Assembly: GCA_028768545.1 (NCBI GenBank)
Contig: CP054838.1
Coordinates: forward strand, 4,213,001 to 4,277,000
DNA length: 64,000 nt
From: Desulfobacter sp.
GTDB taxonomy: Bacteria; Desulfobacterota; Desulfobacteria; Desulfobacterales; Desulfobacteraceae
Direction: 5' to 3'
Shown here: positions 8,540 to 17,212 of the stretch, piece after piece
How positions within the stretch are numbered: the stretch's first letter is position 1
Layout: each line of letters begins with the position of its first letter
Notes under the pieces: generated by a model
Database searches by the model: none
What the model was told of the DNA's origin: nothing
Seen by the model: only the letters and a program-made list of their open reading frames with translations
Made by a program: the position numbers and the translations under genes

Positions 8540-9715
8540 TTATTCCAGGGCAACCACCCCGGGCAATTTTCTGCCTTCCATCATGTGCAAAAAGGCCCCG
8601 CCGCCTGTGGAAATATAACTGACCTTGTCTGCAATTTTGCATTGCTTGGCGGCAAGCCCGGTATCGCCCCCACCCACAATGGAAAAAGCGGCGGCATCTG
8701 CGATGGCGTCGGCTATGGCCTGTGTGCCTTTGGCAAATTGATCTATTTCAAAAACCCCCATGGGACCGTTCCAGACAATGGTGCCGGCATCTTTAACAGC
8801 ATTGGCAAATTTTTCGGCTGTGTCAGGACCGATATCCAATGCCATCCAATTTTCCGGAATATCATTTAACCCCACAATCTTTGTATCGGCTTTGGGGTCA
8901 AACCGATCGGCCACCAGAAGGTCGGTCGGCAAAAGCAGGTTTATCTTTTTTTGGTCTGCTTTTTCAAGAATATCCTGGGCTGTCCCCAGCAACTCTTTTT
9001 CGATCATGGATCCTTTTGTATCCACACCCTGGGCCGCTAAAAAGGTGTTGGCCATGGCACCGCCGATAATCAGGCTGTCCACAAAGTTGAGCATATTTTC
9101 CAGCGCTGCAAGTTTGCTTGACACTTTCGCACCGCCAATAACGGCTGTCAGAGGACGTTTAGGAGTTTCAACGGAATCGTAATATGATCGTACCTCTTTT
9201 TCAAGCAAAAAACCGGCCCCGGACTGTTTTACAAACTTGGGCACCCCTGTAACTGATGCCTGATCCCTGTGGGATACAGCAAAGGCGTTGTTCACATAGA
9301 CATCGGAAAAAGAGGCCAAATCCCGTGCAAACTCAGGATCATTTTTCTTTTCCCCGTCGTAAAATCTTAAATTCTCCAGCATGAGAATCTCAGACGAGTG
9401 AAGATCTGCCACCCGCGCTCGAACCTCAGGCCCGATACAATCGTGAACAAATTGAACCTGGGTGTTTAAAAGTTCAGATAACCGCCTTGCCGCAGGAAGC
9501 AGGCTGTAGGCGTCATCCTTCGTCCCATTGGGCCGCCCCAAATGGGAGGCCAGAATCAGCTTTGCCTTTTTATCCATCAGGTATCGGATCAGATCCAGGG
9601 TCGCCTGAATCCGGTTGTCGTCTGTTATATGATTATTTTCATCCATGGGAACATTATAATCCACCCGGATAAACACCCGTTTATTTTCAACGTCAAGATC
9701 TCTTACAGATTTCAT
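8540..9715 (-). CDS. pgk: Phosphoglycerate kinase
   Basis: 391 residues, the usual length for bacterial Pgk. The substrate-binding start RVFIRVDYNVPMD, the ASHLGRP motif, LLENLRF-like MLENLRFYDGEKKND, and the nucleotide-site segments AVIGGAKVSSK, WNGPMGVFE and the closing SIVGGGDTG are all present. The enzyme moves phosphate between 1,3-bisphosphoglycerate and ADP in glycolysis or gluconeogenesis in the cytoplasm. The start ATG at 9715 follows AAGGAGTTAAAA on the minus strand, a good ribosome site. The gene is intact. Confidence 0.97.
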   Translation of the reverse strand: MKSVRDLDVENKRVFIRVDYNVPMDENNHITDDNRIQATLDLIRYLMDKKAKLILASHLGRPNGTKDDAYSLLPAARRLSELLNTQVQFVHDCIGPEVRARVADLHSSEILMLENLRFYDGEKKNDPEFARDLASFSDVYVNNAFAVSHRDQASVTGVPKFVKQSGAGFLLEKEVRSYYDSVETPKRPLTAVIGGAKVSSKLAALENMLNFVDSLIIGGAMANTFLAAQGVDTKGSMIEKELLGTAQDILEKADQKKINLLLPTDLLVADRFDPKADTKIVGLNDIPENWMALDIGPDTAEKFANAVKDAGTIVWNGPMGVFEIDQFAKGTQAIADAIADAAAFSIVGGGDTGLAAKQCKIADKVSYISTGGGAFLHMMEGRKLPGVVALE

Positions 9716-9806
9716 TTTTAACTCCTTACGGCATGGCGCGGGTTTAATCTGTTTCTTTTACTCTTTGCCCTTCTGTGCAGACAAGCCTTTTGACCTGTAC
9801 CCAGGT

Positions 9807-10079
9807 TCATTCTTTGATTTTTTGGCTGCGGCGGTGGGCCTGTTTTTTTCGGGACCAGCGTTCAAAAAAAGTCATGGCACCGGCTTTGGTGGACCGCTCA
9901 ATGATCTCCTCTTCAACCTGAACCCCGCCCTTGGTGCCCATGGCCTGCTGAAGACACCGAGTCTTTACCGGGCAATGGAAAAAACAGTCTTCAGGGGTTT
10001 GACGAAGGCCATTGGCCCCCATGGGAAATACTTTTTCCAAATTGCCGAAACAATCGGGAAGATCTTCTTTATCGCTCAT
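9807..10079 (-). CDS. Small Cys-containing protein of unknown function (90 aa)
   Basis: A 90-residue basic protein. Four Cys sit in the first half (DLPDCFG, then EDCFFHCPVKTRCLQQAM), which could bind a metal, with a highly charged C-terminus (FFERWSRKKQAHRRSQKIKE). The start overlaps the end of radC by 11 bases on the same strand, an operon-like arrangement with gyrA-radC. I do not recognise the family; the Cys spacing (C-x3-C-x5-C) suggests a zinc or iron-sulfur site but this is inference. Confidence 0.6.
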   Translation of the reverse strand: MSDKEDLPDCFGNLEKVFPMGANGLRQTPEDCFFHCPVKTRCLQQAMGTKGGVQVEEEIIERSTKAGAMTFFERWSRKKQAHRRSQKIKE

Positions 10080-10797
10080 TTAGCTGATTAAACTCCTGTG
10101 TATACTTTGCCATTAATCCATGGCCTGCAAAACTAAAATGCCCCTCACTTCCTGTGATCAGATGGTCGTGAACCGTTATGCCCACAAATAGCAAGGCAAT
10201 GCACAGGGTCCTTGTAATGCCAAGGTCCTGTTTTGAAGGCTCAACATCGCCTGAAGGATGGTTGTGGGCAAAAATGACAGAAGCGGCCCTGTGATACAGC
10301 GCCCTTGTGATCACTTCCCAGGGATAGACAGCAGAGGCCGTAAGAGATCCTGTAAACAGGATCTCAGATCCAATCACCCGATTTTTGGCATCCAGAAAAA
10401 TCCCGACAAAATGCTCTTTGACCTTATATCCGATCATCTGGTTTAAATAGGCCAGAAGGCTGTCAGGATCTTTGACCACATCCCGGTTTAACATCCGGGT
10501 TTCAAGATACCGGTCTGCCACGGCTTTGATCAGATGAATGCCAAAACTATTGGCCGGCCCCACCCCGCTCACCTGGCAGAGTTCAGGCGTTGAGGCCTCC
10601 AATACCCGGGGAAGGGTTTCAAAGGTTTTCATCAAAGCTTTGGCGACCTCTTTGGTATCCTTTCTCGGGGTATTTAAGGAGAGAAGCAATTCCAGGACTT
10701 CATAGTCTTGGAACCCGGAAAGACCGGCAACAAGGAATCTTTCCCTGAGCCGTTTCCGGTGGCCAGCCCCCTTATGCCTTAGATTCTCCGTCCCCAT
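10069..10797 (-). CDS. radC: RadC-family JAB/MPN domain protein
   Basis: From the chosen ATG at 10797 (MGTENLRHKGAGHR) the protein is 242 residues. The N-terminal part holds a helix-hairpin-helix region (PELCQVSGVGPANSFGIHL). The C-terminal part is a JAB/MPN metalloprotease-like domain with the metal motif HNHPSGDVEPSKQD preceded by FAHNHP. A longer frame begins at 10827, deeper inside gyrA; the later ATG fits RadC starts better and overlaps the gyrA 3' end by 26 bases. The true cellular role of RadC is uncertain despite its name. It is followed by the small Cys protein. Confidence 0.92.
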   Translation of the reverse strand: MGTENLRHKGAGHRKRLRERFLVAGLSGFQDYEVLELLLSLNTPRKDTKEVAKALMKTFETLPRVLEASTPELCQVSGVGPANSFGIHLIKAVADRYLETRMLNRDVVKDPDSLLAYLNQMIGYKVKEHFVGIFLDAKNRVIGSEILFTGSLTASAVYPWEVITRALYHRAASVIFAHNHPSGDVEPSKQDLGITRTLCIALLFVGITVHDHLITGSEGHFSFAGHGLMAKYTQEFNQLNER

Positions 10798-13297
10798 CTG
10801 CCTCAGGTCCTGAATCAGGAGAATCACTCTCCTGGCTTAAAGGTTCATCCCCCTCATCTGAGTCAGATTCCGAGGTTTCTTCTTCGGGAAGCCTTGCAAT
10901 GCCGATCAGAGTTTCTTTCTTGGCCAGATTAATAAGTCTGACCCCCTGGGTATTTCTGGAAATAACATTGATGCCGTCAATGGCTGTCCGGATGAGTTTT
11001 CCCTTGTCCGTGACCATCATGAGTTCATCATTGTCGCCCACCAGGGCCATGGATACCATCTTACCGTTCCGTTTTGAGGTCTTAATGGAAAAGACCCCTT
11101 TGCCCCCGCGGGTCTGGGTTCTGTACTCTTCAACCAGGGAACGCTTGCCATAGCCGTTTTCGGTCACCGTGAGCAGGGTCTCTTCATCTCCCAATACTTC
11201 CATGCCGACCACACGGGACTCTTTATCAATCCTCATCCCTCTGACCCCCATGGAGCCCCGGGCCGTGGCCCTGACATCAGCCTCATGGAAACGGATGACC
11301 TTGCCCCCTTCAGAGCCCAGGAACACATTCATATCCCCGTCTGTGATCCGGGCACAAATAAGCTCATCCCCCTCGGCCAGTTTCACACCGATAAGGCCGC
11401 CGGACCGTCTCCGGGAGTACGCCATGAGATATGTTTTCTTGACCCGCCCTTTTTTGGTGGCCATGACCACGTACCGGTTTTCGGTAAATTCATCCACGGT
11501 GAGCACAGTGGCCAGTTTTTCACCCTCGTCAAAATTCAGAAGATTGACAATGGCCTTGCCCAAAGACGATCTCCCGGCCATGGGCAGTTCATATACCTTG
11601 GACTGGTAGACCTTGCCGAAATTGGTAATAAACAAAAAGGTCGAATGGGTGGACGCCACAAAAAGGTGCTCTACAAAATCATCAGACTTTGTGCCCATGG
11701 CGGTCTTTCCCTTGCCCCCCCGGTGTTGGCTTGCATAGAGGGTGATGGGATTACGCTTGATATAACCGCTCCGTGTCACGGTGACCACCATATCTTCCTG
11801 GGCAATAAGATCTTCAATGGAAATTTCCGCAGTGCTTTCCACAATCCGTGTCCTGCGGGGATCACCAAACTCTTCATCCAGCTCGTTGAGTTCGTCCTTG
11901 ATCAGGCCCCGGACCACGGTCTCACTGCCCAGGATCTCATTGAACCAGGCAATGTCTTTTAACAATGCTGCATACTCGGTTTCAATTTTCTCCCGTTCAA
12001 GTCCTGTGAGACGCTGAAGCCTCATGTCCAGAATGGCCTGGGCCTGGATGGGGCTTAAGCTGAATGTCTTGATCAAACCGTTTTTGGCCTCTTCAGGCGA
12101 TTGGGAGGCCCGGATCAGGGCCACCACCTCGTCAAGATTGTCCAGGGCGATTTTCAACCCCTCAAGGATATGAGCCCGCTCTTCTGCACGGCGAAGGTCA
12201 TACCGGGTCCTTCTGACAATGACGTTCATCCTGTGGACGATAAAATGGTTGAGGATCTCTTTAAGGCTGAGCAGTTCAGGCCGGTTGTTGACCACGGCCA
12301 AAAGAATAATCCCAAAGCTGGTCTGCATATAGGTATGCTTGTACAATCGGTTGATCACCACTTCGGCAATCTGATCCCGTTTAAGGCCCACGGCAATCCG
12401 CATCCCGTCTCGGTCGGATTCATCCCGTACAAACGAGGCCCCGGTAATCACCTTGTCGCGCATAAGCTCGGCAATTTTTTCGACCACACGGGCCTTGTTC
12501 ACCTGGTAGGGCAATTCCGTGACCACAATGGTTTTCTGGCCGTTTTTATTGTTTTCCTCCACCTCCATCTTTGCCCTGAGGGTGATAATTCCGCGGCCGC
12601 CGTCATAGGCTTCAAATATCCCTTTGGTCCCATAGATATGGCCGTAAGTTGGGAAATCAGGTCCGGGGATATATTCCATCAAGTCCCGGGTTTCCATATC
12701 CGGATTATCAATCAGCGCCTTTAACCCCTCAATCACCTCGTTGATGTTGTGGGGAGGAATATTGGTGGTCATGCCCACGGCAATCCCGGAAGATCCGTTG
12801 ACTAAAAGAGCCGGAAATTTGGTGGGAAGCACCGAGGGCTCGTCCATGGTCTCATCGTAATTGGGGATGAAATCAACAGTCTCTTTTTCAAGGTCGGCCA
12901 GCATCTGGTGGGAGAGCTTGCGCATACGGATTTCCGTATAACGCATGGCAGCCGGGTTATCCCCGTCCACAGATCCAAAGTTGCCCTGGCCGTCCACCAG
13001 GGTGTAGCGCAGGGAAAAATCCTGGGCCATACGGACAATGGTATCATAAACGGCCGAGTCACCGTGGGGGTGATATTTACCAATCACGTCACCCACAATG
13101 CGGGCAGATTTTTTATAGGACTTGTTCCAGTCATTGCGCAATTGCTGCATGGCATATAATACGCGCCTGTGCACCGGTTTCAACCCGTCCCGGACATCGG
13201 GCAGAGCCCGTCCGATAATGACACTCATAGCATACTCGAGATAGGATTGTTTCATCTCTTTCTCGATACTGGTGACGTTGCTTTCGTTCTGAATCAT
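10772..13297 (-). CDS. gyrA: DNA gyrase subunit A
   Basis: 841 residues, typical for GyrA. The N-terminal breakage-reunion domain has SYLEYAMSVIIGRALPDVRDG, the DGQGNFGSVDGDNPAAMRYTE segment with the catalytic Tyr, and HPHGDSAVYDTIVRMAQDF, including the quinolone-resistance region around residues 80-90. The C-terminal beta-pinwheel (about 510-800) includes the GyrA-box-like QHRGGKGKTAM segment. A Ser/Asp/Glu-rich acidic tail of about 40 residues ends the protein. Together with GyrB it introduces negative supercoils. The ATG at 13297 lies about 32 bases from the end of the AI-2E transporter gene. No lesion. Confidence 0.97.
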   Translation of the reverse strand: MIQNESNVTSIEKEMKQSYLEYAMSVIIGRALPDVRDGLKPVHRRVLYAMQQLRNDWNKSYKKSARIVGDVIGKYHPHGDSAVYDTIVRMAQDFSLRYTLVDGQGNFGSVDGDNPAAMRYTEIRMRKLSHQMLADLEKETVDFIPNYDETMDEPSVLPTKFPALLVNGSSGIAVGMTTNIPPHNINEVIEGLKALIDNPDMETRDLMEYIPGPDFPTYGHIYGTKGIFEAYDGGRGIITLRAKMEVEENNKNGQKTIVVTELPYQVNKARVVEKIAELMRDKVITGASFVRDESDRDGMRIAVGLKRDQIAEVVINRLYKHTYMQTSFGIILLAVVNNRPELLSLKEILNHFIVHRMNVIVRRTRYDLRRAEERAHILEGLKIALDNLDEVVALIRASQSPEEAKNGLIKTFSLSPIQAQAILDMRLQRLTGLEREKIETEYAALLKDIAWFNEILGSETVVRGLIKDELNELDEEFGDPRRTRIVESTAEISIEDLIAQEDMVVTVTRSGYIKRNPITLYASQHRGGKGKTAMGTKSDDFVEHLFVASTHSTFLFITNFGKVYQSKVYELPMAGRSSLGKAIVNLLNFDEGEKLATVLTVDEFTENRYVVMATKKGRVKKTYLMAYSRRRSGGLIGVKLAEGDELICARITDGDMNVFLGSEGGKVIRFHEADVRATARGSMGVRGMRIDKESRVVGMEVLGDEETLLTVTENGYGKRSLVEEYRTQTRGGKGVFSIKTSKRNGKMVSMALVGDNDELMMVTDKGKLIRTAIDGINVISRNTQGVRLINLAKKETLIGIARLPEEETSESDSDEGDEPLSQESDSPDSGPEADGDGESKA

Positions 13298-13329
13298 CCT
13301 AGATTCCTACTCCCAATTAAAGTTACTGC

Positions 13330-14412
13330 CTACCCTTTGCCAGGTTCCACCATGGACTGAAAACTTGAAAAATAAATATCAGCAAGGGTTAAAAACAAAG
13401 TGGCAATCAAAGGCCCGTAAATTATGCCTAAAATCCCATAAACCTTTAAGCCGCCGATAATGGAAAAAAAAACAATGAGCGGATGCATGGCCACCCTGTC
13501 TCCCACCACTTTCGGTTTAAAAAAGTACTCAACACCCCAGGACAAAATCCCGTAAAACGCAAGGATAAAAAGCCCCAGGATAATATTGCTTTTTAATAAA
13601 AAAAATCCAGCCAAGGGCACCAGGACCACACCGATGCCCACAATGGGCAAAAAGGCGAGAAATCCCATAATCACCCCCCATAAAAACGGAGAATTCAGCC
13701 CGACAAACCAAAAGAGCAGCCCTCCTGCACATCCCTGGATGAGCCCGCCAAGTCCGTTTCCAACAAGGACAGCACCTGCCATCTCGTTGAATTTCTCATA
13801 TAACTCCTTGTCATGCTCATCCTTAAGGGGAGACAGATCATAAAGATACTCGATAAATCGTTCTCCGTCCACGAGCATATAAAAGACCACAAGAAGCATG
13901 AGAAAAAAGTAAAACACCAGGTTCAGCAAATTCGATGTCACAAACCTGGCCTGTTGAAACAAAGAAAACCCAACCGTCTTACCCAGTTCCGAAACCGGTG
14001 CAATCAGTTCGTTCCACGAGACAACGGTTTCTATCCCAGCCCCTGCAAGCAGTTCATTGAGCCGGTCCAGGGCCTTGGTGTTTTCAAGCAGATCAATCAA
14101 ATGGTTTGAAAACACAGCATCCTTGGCCATGTTATACAAGCCCAATGCCTCTTTTGACAATATGCCAACGAAAAAGACCACCGGTATAAAGACCAGAAAA
14201 AAAATGGCCATGCAGGTTAGAACAGAGGCCATTCTGGATGAGACACGGTTTGACATCCATTTGAAAAATGGTTTGAAAATTCCTGTGATCACCACCCCTA
14301 AAATAATGCTGGCGAAAAAAGGGGAGATCAGTTTTCCCACAAGGAAAATAGAGATACAGAACAGGGCCAGAAAAAAAAAGAACACGGCACGCTGAAATAT
14401 ATTCGGCTCCAA
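13330..14412 (-). CDS. AI-2E family (PerM/YdiK-type) membrane transporter
   Basis: 360 residues with about seven or eight hydrophobic segments: two near the N-terminus (FFFFLALFCISIFLVGKLI and SIILGVVITGIF), one around 60-85, and a cluster from about 150 to 345 with Gly-rich loops (GLGGLIQGCAGGLLFWFVG, VGIGVVLVPLAGFF). This matches the AI-2E transporter superfamily, whose members export autoinducer-2 or other small molecules, or act as Na+/H+ antiporters. The real substrate is unknown. It lies directly upstream of gyrA on the same strand. Confidence 0.87.
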   Translation of the reverse strand: MEPNIFQRAVFFFFLALFCISIFLVGKLISPFFASIILGVVITGIFKPFFKWMSNRVSSRMASVLTCMAIFFLVFIPVVFFVGILSKEALGLYNMAKDAVFSNHLIDLLENTKALDRLNELLAGAGIETVVSWNELIAPVSELGKTVGFSLFQQARFVTSNLLNLVFYFFLMLLVVFYMLVDGERFIEYLYDLSPLKDEHDKELYEKFNEMAGAVLVGNGLGGLIQGCAGGLLFWFVGLNSPFLWGVIMGFLAFLPIVGIGVVLVPLAGFFLLKSNIILGLFILAFYGILSWGVEYFFKPKVVGDRVAMHPLIVFFSIIGGLKVYGILGIIYGPLIATLFLTLADIYFSSFQSMVEPGKG

Positions 14413-14455
14413 AAAATCACCATTCGATTAGCTGCGTAATACAGAAAAAAGGCCT

Positions 14456-14490
14456 TTGAAAAAACCAGGCTTTACAAACCAGGTAAAGCC
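14456..14490 (-). terminator. Rho-independent terminator
   Basis: An 8-bp stem (GGCTTTAC at 14468-14475, GTAAAGCC at 14483-14490) with a 7-base loop is followed on the minus strand by a T-rich run (TGGTTTTTTC). It lies about 60 bases past the stop of the 51-codon membrane peptide gene and would end its transcript before the AI-2E transporter gene. Confidence 0.65.
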
Positions 14491-14550
14491 GCAGCATGCA
14501 AAAACAAACGGCACGGCTACGGCTTTACAAAATTAGAAGGGGATCGGGTG

Positions 14551-14706
14551 TTAACTGCTGATAATCCCCAGGGCAGCCAGTACAAGCATGATCTCAAAGA
14601 TGATGACCTGGGTCCAGCTTCCAAAAAAGTGGTAAACAATGCCGCCCCCGACAATGGCAGGCACAGCCGTGTAGATCAGTATACCGAGTTTACGGGGAAT
14701 ATCCAT
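14551..14706 (-). CDS. Small membrane protein (51 aa)
   Basis: A short frame read on the minus strand: start ATG complementary to 14704-14706, stop TAA complementary to 14551-14553, preceded by a GAGGTG ribosome site 8 bases upstream. The peptide starts MDIPRKLGILIYTAVPAIVG and has two hydrophobic stretches (about residues 7-24 and 31-50) around the polar turn YHFFGSWTQ, which predicts a two-pass inner-membrane hairpin. A terminator follows it and a strong palindrome precedes it, so it looks like its own transcription unit. I do not recognise a family; many bacteria encode such unassigned hairpin peptides. Confidence 0.6.
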   Translation of the reverse strand: MDIPRKLGILIYTAVPAIVGGGIVYHFFGSWTQVIIFEIMLVLAALGIISS

Positions 14707-14749
14707 AATAAAAACACCTCTTTAGTCAAAATTTAGTTTATTCATTTAC

Positions 14750-14778
14750 ATGGTAATCACTTGGCCAAGTATTACCAT
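14750..14778. promoter_or_regulatory. Near-perfect palindrome, candidate operator
   Basis: Centre ACTTGGCCAAGT is a perfect 12-base palindrome, flanked by ATGGTAAT on the left and ATTACCAT on the right, broken by a single unpaired C. It lies about 44 bases upstream of the start of the 51-codon membrane peptide gene (minus strand) and 200 bases past the thiolase stop. The TGGT...ACCA arms recall GntR-type operators, but no regulator is encoded nearby. It lacks a T-tract, so it is less likely a terminator. Confidence 0.45.
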
Positions 14779-14805
14779 TTTAGCGGTTTCAAGTAAAGCG
14801 AAAAC

Positions 14806-14970
14806 TAAGGACCGCAGATGAAATAAGCTGAACAGAAATAGCGCAGAATTTTGGGTTATCTACAAGGCGCATTAAAGATTTAATAGCAGGCCTATTTGGC
14901 CTTTGATCTAACGCGGCAGATGGACCAAAAGGCAAGTTATTTCGTTCAAGTTATAAAATTTGTGGTCCTA
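14806..14970. repeat. Short element bounded by imperfect inverted repeats (MITE- or REP-like)
   Basis: The left arm (14806-14841, starting TAAGGACCGCAGATGAAATA) and the reverse complement of the right arm (14936-14970, starting TTAGGACCACAAATTTTATA) match at most positions over about 32 bases, including GGACC, ATAA, TGAAC and GAAATA. The core of about 95 bases has no open frame of note. It sits in the gap after the thiolase gene. A small non-autonomous mobile element is the simplest reading; copy number in the genome is unknown. Confidence 0.45.
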
Positions 14971-14983
14971 AAGGCCTTATCCC

Positions 14984-16270
14984 CTATCGCTCTATGACCA
15001 TGGCCATACCCATTCCACCGCCGATACACATGGATATCAGGCCTGTATTATAGTCTTTTCTTTTCATGTGATGAACGGCGGTGACCATCTGTCTTGCGCC
15101 GGTGCAGCCGATGGGGTGTCCAATGGAAATCCCGGATCCCAATTCATTGGGTCTTTCCACATCAATATCAAGCTCTCGCATGCACCCGATGGCCTGGGCG
15201 GCAAAGGCTTCGTTCAACTCAATCATATCAATATCCGCCATGGTCATGCCTGTGGATTTCAATACCTTTTTCACGGCAGGAACAGGACCTAATCCCATAT
15301 AGGCCGGATCCAGACCGCCTGCGGCAAACCCCTTGACTCGGGCCAGTGTTTCAAGGCCCAGTTCATCAGCTCTTTTTGCGGACATCATCAAAACCGCGGC
15401 TGCCGCATCATTGATCCCAGACGCATTGCCTGCGGTCACACTCCCGTCTTTTCTAAAGGCAGGCCTCAGTTTCCCCAGTTTTTCCATGCTGGTTTCCATG
15501 GGCCGCTCATCCTTGTCCACGATGATATCCCCCTTTCTGGATGAAATGGTCACCGGAACAATTTCCCCAGCAAAGGTGCCGTCATGAACAGCGCCATAGG
15601 CCCTGGTATGGCTCAGCAGGGCAAGCTGGTCCTGTTCTTCTCTGGTAATCCCGTATTTTTCAACAATATTTTCAGCGGTCTGACCCATGTGATACCCGTA
15701 AAAAATCTCATACAGTCCGTCATAGACCATAAGATCGTGGACAGGGCCCTGGCCCGTCAGTTCCATCCGATGCCCCCACCTGGCTTTGAGCAAGGCCATG
15801 GGCGCGTTGCTCATGCTCTCCTGGCCGCCGGCAATAATAGCATCTGCCTGGCCGGTCATGATGGCCTGGGCACCCAAGACAATGGCCTTAAGACCCGAAC
15901 CGCAGATCTTGTTGATGGTAAATGCCGGTGTCTGGCGGGAAATGCCTGAACTGATCATGGCCTGGCGGGCGGTATTCTGTCCCTGGCCTGCCTGTAACAC
16001 ATTTCCCATGATCACTTCGTCCAGAAACACCGGGGCTAAATCGTCCTGATAATCATATCCTTTTTTCTCCAGGTCAATCATGCCCTGGTCTTTCAGGGTT
16101 TCAGGGGAAAACTCAGCCTGGAACGGATCCTGTCCGGGTTTAAGCCCCACCCGCTTGAGCACCTCTTTCATCACACAGGTGCCAAGTTCCACCACAGGAA
16201 CGTTTTTCAAAGAACCGCCAAAAGATCCCACCGGTGTTCTGACTCCACTGACAATGACCACGTCTTGCAT
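14984..16270 (-). CDS. Acetyl-CoA C-acetyltransferase (thiolase)
   Basis: From ATG 16270 (MQDVVIVSGVRTPVGSFGG) the protein has 428 residues; a GGAGG ribosome site sits 6 bases upstream, so the longer frame from 16306 is rejected. It has the nucleophilic Cys in NKICGSGLKA, the GHPIGCTGAR His motif and the second Cys in SMCIGGGMGMA. It condenses two acetyl-CoA or cleaves 3-ketoacyl-CoA. It is about 35 residues longer than most thiolases because of an insertion near residues 35-75 (GQDPFQAEFSPETLKDQG onward), which is seen in some anaerobe enzymes. Stand-alone transcription unit. Confidence 0.92.
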   Translation of the reverse strand: MQDVVIVSGVRTPVGSFGGSLKNVPVVELGTCVMKEVLKRVGLKPGQDPFQAEFSPETLKDQGMIDLEKKGYDYQDDLAPVFLDEVIMGNVLQAGQGQNTARQAMISSGISRQTPAFTINKICGSGLKAIVLGAQAIMTGQADAIIAGGQESMSNAPMALLKARWGHRMELTGQGPVHDLMVYDGLYEIFYGYHMGQTAENIVEKYGITREEQDQLALLSHTRAYGAVHDGTFAGEIVPVTISSRKGDIIVDKDERPMETSMEKLGKLRPAFRKDGSVTAGNASGINDAAAAVLMMSAKRADELGLETLARVKGFAAGGLDPAYMGLGPVPAVKKVLKSTGMTMADIDMIELNEAFAAQAIGCMRELDIDVERPNELGSGISIGHPIGCTGARQMVTAVHHMKRKDYNTGLISMCIGGGMGMAMVIER

Positions 16271-16369
16271 GCGCACCTCCGAATATAATTGATTTTTCCT
16301 TAGCAAACGTTTACATATCTGTTCATAGGCTCCATAGCAAAGAGACAGATAAAAAACAAGGAAAACTCA

Positions 16370-17212
16370 ATGTGCCTGATTCTCTTCGGTATTGAAATCT
16401 CCAAGGATTTTCCCTTTATCCTGGCGGCCAACCGGGATGAATTTTACAACCGCCCCACCCTGGCCATGGACTTTTGGCCGGACAATCCTGAGATATTGGC
16501 AGGAAAAGACCTTGAAGGCCAAGGGACCTGGTTTGGCATCAGCACCCGGGGCAGGTTTGCCGCCCTGACCAATTACCGGGACTTAAGCCAGATCAAACCC
16601 CAGGCGCCTTCCAGGGGAGAAATCATTCCCAGCCTACTGGAATCTTCAGAATCCATCCCCAGCTATCTGACCGAACTGGATAAAAAGGCAGATCTGTACA
16701 GCGGGTTCAACCTTTTGGCAGGAGAAGGAAACACAATATTCTGGTATTCAAACCAGCAGCGATGTGTCACCCAGGTGCCCAAAGGGGTGCACGGCCTGAG
16801 CAACCATTTTTTAAATACCCCCTGGCCCAAAATCACAAGGGGCAAAAAGGGATTTAAAACCATTGCTCAAAAACGTCCGCTGGATCATTCAGCCTTGTTT
16901 GAACTGCTCTCAGACAGAACCCGGCCCCGGGACAACCAGCTCCCGGATACAGGGGTGGGCCTTGAATGGGAACAGCGCCTCTCCCCCTTGTTTATTTCAA
17001 GCCCGGGATACGGCACCCGGAGTTCCACCCTGATGAAGATCAGCCGAACCGGAAAAATCTGGGTCACCGAACGAACCCATAGTCCAGATCCCAAGAATGA
17101 ACCAGATCCAAAAAACAGACCGGGTCCCGAAAAAAAAATCTTCCCGAAAAATGGAACAGACCCAGACAAAAAACCAATATCTCAGGACAGGGTTTTTACC
17201 ATATCCCAGTAG
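16370..17212 (+). CDS. NRDE/TANGO2-family protein, 3' end altered by IS4
   Basis: 280 residues. The family signature is at the start: MCLILFG then LAANRDEFYNRP (the NRDE motif), followed by LAGKDLEGQGTWFGISTRGR and FAALTNYRD. The protein resembles human TANGO2 and fungal Ssp120-region proteins; bacterial members may handle heme or acyl-CoA but the function is unsettled. The C-terminal 40 residues are a Pro/Asp/Lys-rich low-complexity tail (PDPKNEPDPKNRPGPEKK). The IS4 copy at 17207 joins within the last codons: without it the frame would end VFTISPLFPDPTT; with it, VFTISQ and stop. The core domain is not affected. Confidence 0.85.
   Translation: MCLILFGIEISKDFPFILAANRDEFYNRPTLAMDFWPDNPEILAGKDLEGQGTWFGISTRGRFAALTNYRDLSQIKPQAPSRGEIIPSLLESSESIPSYLTELDKKADLYSGFNLLAGEGNTIFWYSNQQRCVTQVPKGVHGLSNHFLNTPWPKITRGKKGFKTIAQKRPLDHSALFELLSDRTRPRDNQLPDTGVGLEWEQRLSPLFISSPGYGTRSSTLMKISRTGKIWVTERTHSPDPKNEPDPKNRPGPEKKIFPKNGTDPDKKPISQDRVFTISQ

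Noticed and set aside
16271..16306. Upstream start of the thiolase
   Set aside because: No ribosome site; ATG 16270 has GGAGG and the family-typical MQDVVIVSG start.
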